Shown piece after piece: positions 9,550 to 17,751 of a stretch of DNA of 52,821 bases. The first letter of the stretch is position 1. The number at the start of each line of letters is the position of its first letter. This DNA comes from Thiotrichaceae bacterium. GTDB lineage: Bacteria; Pseudomonadota; Gammaproteobacteria; Thiotrichales; Thiotrichaceae. Position numbers and translations under genes: made by a program. The notes below the pieces were generated by a model. It did no database searches. It saw only the letters and a list, made by a program, of their open reading frames with translations, and was not told the DNA's origin. The stretch lies in contig JALSJN010000060.1 in NCBI GenBank assembly GCA_026989335.1, positions 1 to 52,821 on the forward strand. Reading direction: 5' to 3'.

Positions 9550-10944
9550 TTATTTTTTCTTATGCTTTACCGCAGGCTTCGCTTTTTTATCAACCACTCT
9601 TTTATTTAACAGCTTACTCAAAGACTGCAAGTCAGCTTCGGATAATGTGCCAGTCGCCTGTTTAAGTTTAAGCGTATTTAATAAAAAGTCATAACGAGCG
9701 CTAGAATAATCACGTTGTGCTCTAAAGCTTTCACGCAAAGATAACAGCACATCAACGGCTGTACGCGTACCTGCTTCAAACCCTGCCTGCGTTGCACTCG
9801 CCGCTACTTTGTTTGAATTAAGTACTTGTTTAAATGCTTTAATCTGAGACAATCCAGAAATTATGGTCGTATAAGCTGCACGTGATTTCTGTGTTACTGC
9901 ACGTTTTTGTACTTCGAGCTGTTGTTGCGCTTGATGTAATTTGTGCCGGGCTTCACGTATTTTAGATGAAATGTTTCCACCACGATAAAGCGGCATTTTA
10001 AACTGAACTCCAACGGATGCATCAAACTTATCACGGTCAAACTGGGTTTCACCATGAGTCGAATTTCCGCCATGCTTGGCAAATAAATCCAAGGTGGGCG
10101 ACTTTGCAGAGCGTTCAATATCTATGCTTGTTTGAGCTACCGACACGGCATGTTTTGCCGCGAGTACTTGCTTGCTATTTGCAACAGCTGACTTAGCCCA
10201 TTGATCGATATTATTAGGTTTCGGAATTAACAGGGGGGTATTTTGAGCTGCACCACTTAAGCTTTTATAGTATTTACTGGTGATCGCTCGTAAGTTTTCA
10301 CGGGCTAAATCAATCTGCTCCTTAGCGATAACTACTTGGGCATTTGATTGGAAATAGCGAGCTTGTGCTTCTTTAACATCGGTAATTGCTGATCGGCCGG
10401 CATCAAAATATGCTTTTACTTGGTTTAGCTGGCGACTTACTGCGCCCTTCTCTGTATTGGCAAATGCGTAGGAATCTTTTGCTTTTAAAAATTGGAAGTA
10501 GGCTTCTGCAACACGAATAATTAAATTCTGACGCTCTGCTTCGAGACCTGCTTTAGCTTGCAGTATAACGGCGTCAACTTGGTTTTCTTGCGCCTTTAAT
10601 TCACGATGAATTAAAGGTTTAGTTAGCGTTAAGTCATAACCAAAATTTAGAAATGCACCTCCTCCATCCCCTCTGCCAGTTCTTTCGATTTGCTGGAGAT
10701 TATAAGTAGCGCTTGCACCTAAATCAACACGAGGCTTGGATGCTGATAATACCTGGGCTTTCTTTTCTAGCGTGGCTAAATAGCCTGCTTCGCTCGCTTT
10801 CAACTGTGCATCACTTTGTTTTGCTTGCTGGTAAACTTGAAATAAACTTTCAGCGTTTACGCTTAAAGGCAACAGTAGAGCGCTTGTTGCAATGGAGAGG
10901 CTAAGAAAACTACCAATAGAACGACGTATTTGTGTTTGTAACAT
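9550..10944 (-). CDS. tolC: TolC-family outer membrane channel protein
   Basis: With the ATG at 10944 the protein has 464 residues, including a signal peptide ending near VNAES. It shows the duplicated OEP architecture: two long helical repeats rich in Ala, Gln and Lys, with AKASEAGYLATL-like and VxxxYFDAGRSAITDV motifs in the first half and the TQAGFEAGTRTAVDVL motif in the second. It would trimerise as an outer-membrane exit duct for type I secretion or RND efflux. The C-terminus is lysine-rich (KKAKPAVKHKKK). The frame extends 4 codons upstream to a TTG, but the ATG has the better GGA spacing. No inner-membrane partner is next to it; pcm lies upstream, as in many gammaproteobacteria. Confidence 0.9.
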   Translation of the reverse strand: MLQTQIRRSIGSFLSLSIATSALLLPLSVNAESLFQVYQQAKQSDAQLKASEAGYLATLEKKAQVLSASKPRVDLGASATYNLQQIERTGRGDGGGAFLNFGYDLTLTKPLIHRELKAQENQVDAVILQAKAGLEAERQNLIIRVAEAYFQFLKAKDSYAFANTEKGAVSRQLNQVKAYFDAGRSAITDVKEAQARYFQSNAQVVIAKEQIDLARENLRAITSKYYKSLSGAAQNTPLLIPKPNNIDQWAKSAVANSKQVLAAKHAVSVAQTSIDIERSAKSPTLDLFAKHGGNSTHGETQFDRDKFDASVGVQFKMPLYRGGNISSKIREARHKLHQAQQQLEVQKRAVTQKSRAAYTTIISGLSQIKAFKQVLNSNKVAASATQAGFEAGTRTAVDVLLSLRESFRAQRDYSSARYDFLLNTLKLKQATGTLSEADLQSLSKLLNKRVVDKKAKPAVKHKKK

Positions 10945-11023
10945 TATGTAATCCAAAATTAATTTTAGAAATATAGATGATTTATTATACGATAATTAAA
11001 CATTAAAGCAGAGTAAGCTTAAA

Positions 11024-11674
11024 CTAAAATGAAAATTTTGCGATTTCTTTTGCGCCCACCATTTTTTTTAGTTTGGTCTCAAATAGACTTTGGCGAATAA
11101 AGGCGTTATCTTTTCGAACAACCTTTAGAGCATGCATCGTCTCATCGCTACCTACGATAATAAATAGCCGCCCATTGGGTTTTAGTAATTGCTCAAAGAG
11201 TGGCACATACTCTGGTAAAGAGCAGGTTACTGCGATGGCATCATACTGCTTATTGGTATTTTCTATGAAAAGTGCATCCTGCTTACTTAGCTGGATATTT
11301 GAGATGTTAACTTTTTCTAAATTGCGTGCTGCGCTTTCTAAAAAATCATCATGAATGTCGATACTATCAACATGGCTCGCCATAGTGGCCATGCAGGCCG
11401 TAACAAAGCCGCTGCCCGTACCAACCTCTAAACATTCGTCATCAATGTCTATCTCAAGCTCTTGCAACATGCGTCCTTCAACCCGAGGAAACATCATGGT
11501 CTCATCATGACCCAATGGTATTTCAATGTCTGCATATGCCATTGAAACTAATGACTCAGGAACAAATATATCACGGGGAATATCTCCCATTGTTTGTAGT
11601 ACAGTTTTATCCAGTACTGACCACGGACGAATTTGTTGTTCGATCATATTAAAGCGTGCTTGTGCTAAGTCCAT
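11024..11674 (-). CDS. pcm: Protein-L-isoaspartate O-methyltransferase family protein
   Basis: The 216-residue protein begins MDLAQARFNMIEQQIRPW, a form common upstream of tolC in proteobacteria. It contains the SAM-binding glycine motif VGTGSGFVTA, then acidic post-motif residues (SIDIHDDF). The PCMT fold is clear. This tolC-linked subgroup is often annotated as protein-L-isoaspartate methyltransferase, but its true substrate may differ from that of canonical Pcm. It lies 80 bp upstream of the tolC-like gene on the same strand. The soxA terminator lies just beyond its start. Confidence 0.85.
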   Translation of the reverse strand: MDLAQARFNMIEQQIRPWSVLDKTVLQTMGDIPRDIFVPESLVSMAYADIEIPLGHDETMMFPRVEGRMLQELEIDIDDECLEVGTGSGFVTACMATMASHVDSIDIHDDFLESAARNLEKVNISNIQLSKQDALFIENTNKQYDAIAVTCSLPEYVPLFEQLLKPNGRLFIIVGSDETMHALKVVRKDNAFIRQSLFETKLKKMVGAKEIAKFSF

Positions 11675-11755
11675 TGTTCCACCAGTTTAGTAATAAGTTG
11701 TGTCTAGAGTACGAATAATCCTTCAGTAAGGCAAGTAAACGTAAAAAACAGCCAC

Positions 11756-11781
11756 AAAAAAGCCCGATAAATCGGGCTTTT
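11756..11781 (-). terminator. Rho-independent terminator after soxA
   Basis: A perfect stem AGCCCGAT / ATCGGGCT with a 2 nt loop is flanked by A and T runs on both sides. Read on the minus strand it ends the soxXYZA transcript about 20 nt after the soxA stop. Confidence 0.9.
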
Positions 11782-11801
11782 AACAATGTTAATACAGGTT
11801 G

Positions 11802-12635
11802 TTATTTTCGAGCGCCTGGACCGTTAATATCCATACCATCAGACATTACAGCTTGGAAGTACTCTAACGCTTTGTACTCGTCACTTTGTGCTTTGAATGG
11901 CTTAGCTCTTACTTGTTTATTACAACCACCATAACGACGGTGTAACGTACCTAGCTCGCCCCATTTTGAGCGGAATACTGGGAAATGAGTAGCTTGACCT
12001 AGTGCTGGGCCAAGGTTGTCACCACGAATCCATTTGCTAGCATTGTACATATGGCAATCTGCACAAGATAGATTGAGTTGACCACGCTTAGCGTAAAAGA
12101 AGTTCTTGCCTTTATTGTACCAAGCAAGAGCTTTATCACCTTTTACTTCAACTTTAATTTTCTGACCGTCAGCAGCGCGCGCAATGTAACCAGATAATGA
12201 GGCCATTTTGCCTTTTTTCCACTTAAGTGGCTTTTCATCATTATCAGTTAGGCATTTGTTGATGCTACCTTCCAATGTAACGATAGTGTCGTTCTTCTCA
12301 TCAAAGTGCGGGTATTTAGCACGAATGGTATCAAGCTTACCTAGACAATTTTCGAATGATTTACCGTTGGCAAATTTCTTGTTCCAAAGCTCTTCACCTT
12401 CATCCAATTGAATCTCATAAGGGGGAAACTCTTCAATTTCTTCCCATTGCTCGCGCGCATCTTTGTTAAAAGCGTAAACACCATTTTTGTAATCAGCAAG
12501 ATCATCACTAGGCATATTCTTCTTAAAATACTCTCTAAAAGCTTCTCTGTCTTCTGCTGGCGTTGCTGCCTGTGCAGTTAACAAAGGAGATAGAGCTAAT
12601 GATAGTAGCGCAACTACTCCAATTAATTTCTTCAT
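11802..12635 (-). CDS. soxA: SoxA, monoheme-type c cytochrome of the SoxAX complex
   Basis: The 277-residue protein has a signal peptide (cleavage near AQA-ATP). One CxxCH heme site (C191-A-D-C194-H195) lies in the C-terminal cytochrome domain, and Cys238 in GGCNKQVRAKP is the persulfide active-site ligand. The N-terminal domain lacks a heme motif and instead has Cys97 and Cys128, likely a disulfide, so this is the single-heme SoxA class. With SoxX it oxidatively attaches thiosulfate to the SoxY carrier in the periplasm. It has a strong AGGAGG ribosome site and is last in soxXYZA. soxB, soxCD and soxK are not in the window. Confidence 0.95.
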   Translation of the reverse strand: MKKLIGVVALLSLALSPLLTAQAATPAEDREAFREYFKKNMPSDDLADYKNGVYAFNKDAREQWEEIEEFPPYEIQLDEGEELWNKKFANGKSFENCLGKLDTIRAKYPHFDEKNDTIVTLEGSINKCLTDNDEKPLKWKKGKMASLSGYIARAADGQKIKVEVKGDKALAWYNKGKNFFYAKRGQLNLSCADCHMYNASKWIRGDNLGPALGQATHFPVFRSKWGELGTLHRRYGGCNKQVRAKPFKAQSDEYKALEYFQAVMSDGMDINGPGARK

Positions 12636-12723
12636 TTATTCCTCCTAATTGTGCACCATTACATGACTAAAATCATGAATGGCAACACAAGACTATGTTT
12701 CAAAGTAATACTATACTGTGAGC

Positions 12724-13044
12724 TTATTTTTTGCCCACGGTCTTTTCTATTGAATCACTTTTCCCTGTATTATCTTTCCAGCTAAGCTTAATCGCATCGC
12801 CTTCTTTACCTGCGTAATTAAAAGATAAGAACGGGTTTTTTGAAACAGAGCCAGTCCAGTTAGCCGTTAAAACGGGTTTTCCATTAGCTTCTACAAGTAC
12901 TTCGGTAATGTATTGCGCAGGTATTTTTTCACCTGTTTTCTTGTTTTTAACAAGACCTGTATGCATTGGATGAGTGATCAAAGCTTTAACTTGAACTTTG
13001 TCGCCTTTAACTTTAGTACGTAATTTAATTGTTGATTTTGCCAT
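12724..13044 (-). CDS. soxZ: SoxZ, sulfur carrier complex subunit
   Basis: This 106-residue protein has standard SoxZ length and pattern: KLRTKVKGDKVQVKALITHPM near the start, then TGLVKNKKTGEKIPA and NPFLSFNYAGKEGD. It forms the immunoglobulin-like partner of SoxY. It has no signal peptide, as expected, because SoxZ is exported by hitchhiking on the Tat-targeted SoxY. The gap to the soxY stop is only 4 nt and its ribosome site lies within the end of soxY, so translation is probably coupled. Confidence 0.96.
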   Translation of the reverse strand: MAKSTIKLRTKVKGDKVQVKALITHPMHTGLVKNKKTGEKIPAQYITEVLVEANGKPVLTANWTGSVSKNPFLSFNYAGKEGDAIKLSWKDNTGKSDSIEKTVGKK

Positions 13045-13048
13045 GATA

Positions 13049-13513
13049 TTAGCCTCCGCAGCCGCCTTTAGTTACTTTAACAGCTGCTTTCGCAGTGTAG
13101 AATTTGTCGCCTGCTTTTACAATAGCGACAACATCACCTGATTTACCCATTTTAAAACGAGATTTTATCGATGCTTCAGCACCTTCGCCAAACGTGTATT
13201 TAGCGGATAGTGGCGTTGGGTTGTTAGATGAAATTGAGTAAATTTCAGTGGTACCTTCAATCTTAGATGTGATTGTTACGGGAACTACAGCCCCATTTTC
13301 TGCTATTTCAGGCGCTTTGATTTTAATTTTATCGGATGCCTCAGCAGCTGTTGCACCAATCATTTTTAAAACTTCATCAACTGATTTAGATTTAAAAGGA
13401 TCGTCACCGTGCTTTGCTGCAAGCGCCATTGATGGGCTTAAAATACCCGCACTTACAGCTACGCCTGTGGCGCTAGCGATGATAGTGTTTTTTAGAAAAC
13501 TTCTACGTTTCAT
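13049..13513 (-). CDS. soxY: SoxY, covalent sulfur carrier protein
   Basis: The 154-residue protein starts MKRRSFLKNT, a twin-arginine signal that exports the folded SoxYZ complex. It ends KGGCGG with the carrier Cys152 on the flexible C-terminal arm. This arm holds the sulfur intermediate as it visits SoxAX, SoxB and, where present, SoxCD. The body has the SoxY fold features (Ala-rich helix after the signal, then beta strands with VPVTITSKIEGT). It follows soxX by about 50 nt and is tightly coupled to soxZ. Confidence 0.97.
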   Translation of the reverse strand: MKRRSFLKNTIIASATGVAVSAGILSPSMALAAKHGDDPFKSKSVDEVLKMIGATAAEASDKIKIKAPEIAENGAVVPVTITSKIEGTTEIYSISSNNPTPLSAKYTFGEGAEASIKSRFKMGKSGDVVAIVKAGDKFYTAKAAVKVTKGGCGG

Positions 13514-13563
13514 TTAATTTTCCTCTTCTTGAAAATTTTGGTTTGGTGTTGGTTAAATTATGA

Positions 13564-13923
13564 TTATAAACTATAGATAAAATCTACAACTAAATCGATT
13601 TCTTTTCCTGAAAGAACGCCATGCGCACTAAAAGGGGGCATTATGCTGTTTGGGTTGGCAGTACGTGGCTCAGCAATTTGTGCATGTAGCTTTGCCTTAT
13701 CAGGGAAGCGTGCTTTCATTCCTATCAAAGGTGGTCCAATATTGCCGGGTTGGTCCCCTCCTGGTATAAGGTGACAAGCTAAGCAGTTACCTTTTTTCTT
13801 ACTAAAAGCAAGTTTCTTGCCATCCTCCATAGGGTCAGCACTAACGGTTGCTGATAATCCTATAGCTCCTATAAGTGCCAATGCAGATAATGTTGTTGAC
13901 ACGATGCGAAAGTTTCCTCGCAT
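13564..13923 (-). CDS. soxX: SoxX, monoheme c cytochrome of the SoxAX complex
   Basis: The 119-residue protein has a signal peptide (cleavage near VSA-DP) and a class I cytochrome c domain. The heme site is C47-L-A-C50-H51, and Met95 in NSIMPPF is the likely distal ligand. The GNIGPPL segment after the heme site is typical of SoxX. It takes electrons from SoxA-catalysed thiosulfate conjugation and passes them to soluble cytochromes. It is first in the operon, with an AGGAGG ribosome site. The 281 bp upstream (13924-14204) holds no gene and presumably contains the sox promoter; I could not identify an operator there. Confidence 0.95.
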   Translation of the reverse strand: MRGNFRIVSTTLSALALIGAIGLSATVSADPMEDGKKLAFSKKKGNCLACHLIPGGDQPGNIGPPLIGMKARFPDKAKLHAQIAEPRTANPNSIMPPFSAHGVLSGKEIDLVVDFIYSL

Positions 13924-14204
13924 ATTAACCTCCTAATTAAAAAATACTTATATGCAGATATTTTTACTTTTATAGGGCTGCTTAAAATAACAGCACCGTA
14001 AATTACCTGAAGTTTCAGCATACCCCAATAAAACCAACGATGCAAAAAATACTTTATAAATCAATGCAGTATAAGAATATTAACATGTTTTAATATTCGT
14101 ATTTTCTGTATCTCAAACCCAACAATTGATTGAAAGGTGGTTGCAGAACGATAAGCGGTCAAAATAGTCTTCTATATGCTAATGAAGGTAGTTTAGAGAG
14201 AGCT

Positions 14205-15611
14205 TTATGGTTTAATAAAGTTTTCAAGTAGTGATAACGTTTGTTTTATTTTATAGTGGCTTTTCCCCTTTTTAGGTAGATTAATCGCTTTTTTGAGCTG
14301 AACTTTTGCCACCTTATACTTTGAAAGCCGGATATTACGTTGTGCTGAAGCATAATATGCTTGAGAAGAATTTTTAGTTAAGAGGGCAGCTCTTTGCTTG
14401 ATTTCAAAAAGCGCTATGCTTGTTTGCTCCGAGACTTTTATGCGTTCTAATACCTGCCAAGCTTTATGTGCTTGATTTAAGGCGATATAAGCTTCAGCTA
14501 ACGGTATTGTCACTGCCTCGCTATGAGGGTGACTAGTTAATAGCGGCCGCAACACATGCTGTACTTTTTCATATTGATTTGTTGTTGCCAGTAAGCGTGC
14601 AATTAATAAGCTTTCCGAGAATTGTTTTGAACTTACACCTAAAAGACCTAATGCATTGAGGTATTTTCTTTGCCTGTTTAATTTTTGAGCTTTCCCATAT
14701 TTTTTAATGGAGTCCGTCATATTATTCGGGGTTGATAACGGTGAGTTTGATAAAGCTCTAATTTTTTCACGTATATAAAAAAAAGTGGGCTTCTCTATTC
14801 CTCTGTACTTTCCTAGGCGTTTAGCTCTTGCCAAGGTGTCACTCACACGCCGCTGAGTGAGTGGGTGGTTTTGTAAATACTCGCGAACTCCTGCGGTATT
14901 ATTGTCGCCAAATTGCTCTAGTTTTTGTAATACTGTAGGCATTGCCAATGGATTAAATTCGGCTCTCGTTAAAATGCGTAAGCCTTCTCTGTCGGCCTCT
15001 GCTTCGGCTTCACGCGTAAAAGCTAGTTGATTATGAGCGAGTGTTGCAATAGTTGTATTAATGATGGCTTGTCCTGCTTGTGCATTTTTTGTACTCGCAA
15101 TCATTCCTGCGACAAGCGCTGCTTTTGACCCCCATTCATTCTTTTTTGCTTTGGCTTTTAGGCGCGTGATATGTCGCTGCGAAACATGGGCTATCTCATG
15201 TGCGAGGACTGCGGCAACCTCACTTTCAGAATCACTTTTTAAAATAAGCCCTGCATTAATAACAACAACACCACCTTCGGTTGCAAAGGCATTGAGAGAG
15301 GTTTTTTTAGAGACTAAAAAATAAAAAGGGCTGGTAGAACCGAGTGAGCGAGAAACTAACTTACTACCTAGGGCGCGAATCCATTCACTGATTTCTGGGT
15401 CTTCCAAATAATGCTTAGAGCCTCTGAGTTTACGTACAAGTTTCAGGCCATTAATCTGTGACTTTAAGGGTGCGGAGAACTGCCGTTGATTAGCTGGAGC
15501 TTGAATAGGTGATGAAAAACCCTGTGGTAAATCAAGGTTCAAATCTGCTTTGGTATTGAAAGCTAAGAAAATACTCAGTAAGAATAAAAAAGGTTTTAGT
15601 GCATTTATCAT
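14205..15611 (-). CDS. Exported M48 metalloprotease with TPR-like C-terminus (BepA-like)
   Basis: The 468-residue protein has a signal peptide (about 1-22). The zinc site is H138-E-I-A-H142, followed by the third ligand region in AEAEADREG. The C-terminal part (about 300-460) is helical and repeat-like, resembling the TPR domain of BepA (YfgC). Members of this group act in the periplasm in quality control of outer-membrane proteins, including the LPS assembly protein LptD. The length and domain order match BepA. It is a single gene, separated from the sox operon. Confidence 0.85.
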   Translation of the reverse strand: MINALKPFLFLLSIFLAFNTKADLNLDLPQGFSSPIQAPANQRQFSAPLKSQINGLKLVRKLRGSKHYLEDPEISEWIRALGSKLVSRSLGSTSPFYFLVSKKTSLNAFATEGGVVVINAGLILKSDSESEVAAVLAHEIAHVSQRHITRLKAKAKKNEWGSKAALVAGMIASTKNAQAGQAIINTTIATLAHNQLAFTREAEAEADREGLRILTRAEFNPLAMPTVLQKLEQFGDNNTAGVREYLQNHPLTQRRVSDTLARAKRLGKYRGIEKPTFFYIREKIRALSNSPLSTPNNMTDSIKKYGKAQKLNRQRKYLNALGLLGVSSKQFSESLLIARLLATTNQYEKVQHVLRPLLTSHPHSEAVTIPLAEAYIALNQAHKAWQVLERIKVSEQTSIALFEIKQRAALLTKNSSQAYYASAQRNIRLSKYKVAKVQLKKAINLPKKGKSHYKIKQTLSLLENFIKP

Positions 15612-15676
15612 GGTTCTTTGATGTTTTTTGATATATTTAGTTCAGAGGCACTAAGTATTATTTAATGAAATTAACT

Positions 15677-15815
15677 GAGACCTTTGCACGAAGTATGCGA
15701 GACTAATCATAGTGACTCTTTCTGATTTTCTTAATAATGAGGTTAATGGCTGAGCTAGTGATAGAGTTTTTACGGAGATCATTTTTAATCTGTCATGTCT
15801 CTTGTACCAAGGTTT
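15677..15815. mobile_element. Degenerate MITE-like element
   Basis: The left end GAGACCTTTGCACGA at 15677 is identical to the outer 15 bp of the element at 16053. The right end (CTTGTACCAAGGTTTC) is a decayed form of the inverted end. The interior has diverged. The element ends at the stop codon of the DUF2970 gene. Confidence 0.45.
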
Positions 15816-16004
15816 CTAACTGTTTGCTTTAAGTGCAAGTTGCACCACGAACCAAACCGCTAAGACAAAAACCAAGGTCATAATAAGTCCCGCAATGATA
15901 AACGGAGTTGCGCTATTTTTAGAAAAGTCCTCTTTAAGGTTTTTCTTATTTTGTACGCCGATCATCGCTGACATAACACTTTTTAATGTGCGTAAAAATT
16001 CCAT
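15816..16004 (-). CDS. DUF2970 small membrane protein
   Basis: This 62-residue protein has an N-terminal amphipathic part (MEFLRTLKSVMSAMIGVQ) with an NKKNLKEDF stretch, followed by one transmembrane helix (about 33-57). This matches the DUF2970 pattern of small inner-membrane proteins, often found near cytochrome oxidase genes in beta- and gammaproteobacteria. Its function is unknown. Here it lies beside the heme O synthase gene, but two MITE-like elements flank it, so its original neighbours may have been separated. Confidence 0.75.
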   Translation of the reverse strand: MEFLRTLKSVMSAMIGVQNKKNLKEDFSKNSATPFIIAGLIMTLVFVLAVWFVVQLALKANS

Positions 16005-16052
16005 AGAGCCTCTTTGGTTAGTGGAGATAGTTGTACAAATTAGTGATTAATA

Positions 16053-16210
16053 GAGACCTTTGCACGAATCGGATGACGAGTAAAAATAACTGAAATCCCA
16101 CTGCTTTTCGTTGAAAAACTTGCTAATAACTCGTTATTAGCAAGTTTTCCGCCTCAATCAGTGAAATTTCATCCGATTTTTCTTTCGCCACCGACTCGTG
16201 CAAAGGTCTC
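16053..16210. mobile_element. MITE-like element, copy A (158 bp)
   Basis: Both ends are inverted repeats of GAGACCTTTGCACGA (right end TCGTGCAAAGGTCTC) flanked by TA on both sides, a possible 2 bp target duplication. The interior carries a second inverted repeat: CTTGCTAATAAC and GTTATTAGCAAG around 16119-16150. There is no open reading frame, so it must be mobilised in trans by a transposase not seen here. Close copies occur at 33468, 46703 and 48195. Confidence 0.85.
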
Positions 16211-16239
16211 TAATAATATGTCATTGTTTCTGCTGTATT

Positions 16240-17148
16240 TTAAGTAAGTCGAAAAAGAAAGTAATGATCAATTAACAATACGATAAACAGTAGCATTAAG
16301 TAGTTGATGGAATAGCCAAATGTTTTCATGGGTAGTTGTTTGTTGTCAGGTAAACGCAGCATTTGTATGGCAAAATATAAAAAAACTAGCCCAAGTAGCA
16401 TCGCGCTTAAAAGGTATATTAAACCACTCATGCCGACTAAATAAGGGATAACCGTAATCACGACCAGAAGGATGGTGTAGAGCAGAATTTGTATACGAGT
16501 AAAGTAGTGACCATGGGTAACAGGTAGCATCGGGATATTGACTTTGGCATACTCTTTTTCACGGTGAATCGCTAATGCCCAAAAGTGGGGAGGAGTCCAA
16601 ATAAAAATAATTAAAAACAGCAGTAATGCACCGAGTTCAATGGAGTTCGTGATGGCAGCCCAGCCGAGTAATGGGGGCGCAGCACCTGCGGCACCACCAA
16701 TGACGATATTTTGCGGAGTTGCCCTTTTTAGATACATGGTGTAAAAAACGGCATAGCCGATGAGCGCCAATAAAGTTAATACTGCCGTGAGCATATTTAC
16801 CCCAATAGCTAAGGTTCCTATGCCGACTACCCCCAGTATAATGCCAAAAACTAACGCTGTTTTGGCGGTAATTTTACCCTCAGGTAAAGGCCGGTTTTTG
16901 GTTCTGAACATTTCATTATCTATTTTTTGATCAATTATATGATTAAAAACAGCAGCGGAAGATGCGGCTAGCGCAATCCCAATGGATGCTAAGATAATAA
17001 TCTTTATTGGGGGTATGTCTGGTGTTGCTAAAAACATGCCTACCACCGCCGTGAGCATAATCAAGGAGACAACTTTCACTTTACAGAGTGTTAAAAAGTC
17101 TGAGACGCTGGGCTTTGGCTTAAGGGTTGAAGTTATAGAATCCGACAT
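16240..17148 (-). CDS. cyoE: Protoheme IX farnesyltransferase (heme O synthase)
   Basis: The 302-residue polytopic membrane protein is a UbiA-type prenyltransferase. The first Asp-rich motif is N69-HII-D73-QKI-D77, then RTKNRPLPEG, and the second conserved region is HFWALAIHREKEYAKVNIPMLP. It attaches a farnesyl group to heme b to give heme O, the precursor of heme A for aa3 oxidases. It follows the Sco-like gene by 6 nt on the same strand, and both diverge from the cox operon. The usual partner, heme A synthase (ctaA/COX15), is not in this window. Confidence 0.95.
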   Translation of the reverse strand: MSDSITSTLKPKPSVSDFLTLCKVKVVSLIMLTAVVGMFLATPDIPPIKIIILASIGIALAASSAAVFNHIIDQKIDNEMFRTKNRPLPEGKITAKTALVFGIILGVVGIGTLAIGVNMLTAVLTLLALIGYAVFYTMYLKRATPQNIVIGGAAGAAPPLLGWAAITNSIELGALLLFLIIFIWTPPHFWALAIHREKEYAKVNIPMLPVTHGHYFTRIQILLYTILLVVITVIPYLVGMSGLIYLLSAMLLGLVFLYFAIQMLRLPDNKQLPMKTFGYSINYLMLLFIVLLIDHYFLFRLT

Positions 17149-17154
17149 GTGTAT

Positions 17155-17751
17155 CTAACCTAGGTGAGAATATTTAAGTAATTTTTGTAAATCTTTAATC
17201 ATTTTTTTTGCATTAGGTTTAACTTGAGGATAGTACATCATAAGATTTCCAAGCGGATCTAACAGATAAATGGGGTTTTTATTAAGCTCCGGGAATTGTT
17301 TTAAAAACATTGATGGATTTTCATTAGCTGCTGCTGGCGTGTGAGCGAGGTTCGTTAAAACCAAATCCGGATTTTCTTTTTTTGAAACTAGGCGGATGGT
17401 TGCCGCCTTGGATACAAAAACGGTTCTAACACGGCGCATCTGTTCATTCATTAACAGTCTAATACGTTTTATAAGCAATAAACGCTCTAGACAAAGACTA
17501 TCGCAATTACCTTGTTCGATATAAAGCATTGTCCATTTTTTGGCCAATGTGTTTTCTCTTGGTGCTTTTTTGTCTCCTTGCATCAGATTATAAATTTTAG
17601 CGGGAAAAGCGGGTTGAATGAGGGTTCCATAATTCACACTGCCTTTTTTAATACCTAATTTTTCTAAGTTGAAAAATAAAAGTGTTCCTATCAAGATGGG
17701 TGCAACAAATACTGCTATTAGCCATAAGAATGATTTTTTCCCTTTATCCAT
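17155..17751 (-). CDS. Sco-like thioredoxin-fold protein, probable oxidase assembly factor
   Basis: The 198-residue protein has one N-terminal membrane anchor (about 9-29) and a periplasmic domain. A C83-x3-C87 pair in GNCDSLCLER matches the CxxxC copper-binding pattern of Sco1/SenC. The later YLLDPLGNLMMYYP motif fits the thioredoxin-fold core. Canonical Sco proteins also have a conserved His; no clear equivalent is obvious. Genes of this type are common in proteobacterial cytochrome oxidase clusters. It is the first gene of a two-gene unit with cyoE, with an AGGAG ribosome site. A role in copper delivery or CuA-site reduction is inferred. Confidence 0.7.
   Translation of the reverse strand: MDKGKKSFLWLIAVFVAPILIGTLLFFNLEKLGIKKGSVNYGTLIQPAFPAKIYNLMQGDKKAPRENTLAKKWTMLYIEQGNCDSLCLERLLLIKRIRLLMNEQMRRVRTVFVSKAATIRLVSKKENPDLVLTNLAHTPAAANENPSMFLKQFPELNKNPIYLLDPLGNLMMYYPQVKPNAKKMIKDLQKLLKYSHLG

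Noticed and set aside
13924-14204. Possible small gene upstream of soxX
   Set aside because: No reading frame with a credible start and ribosome site; treated as sox promoter region.
15061-15324. 87-codon plus-strand frame opposite the M48 protease
   Set aside because: Antisense to the zinc-site region of a well-supported gene; no ribosome site.
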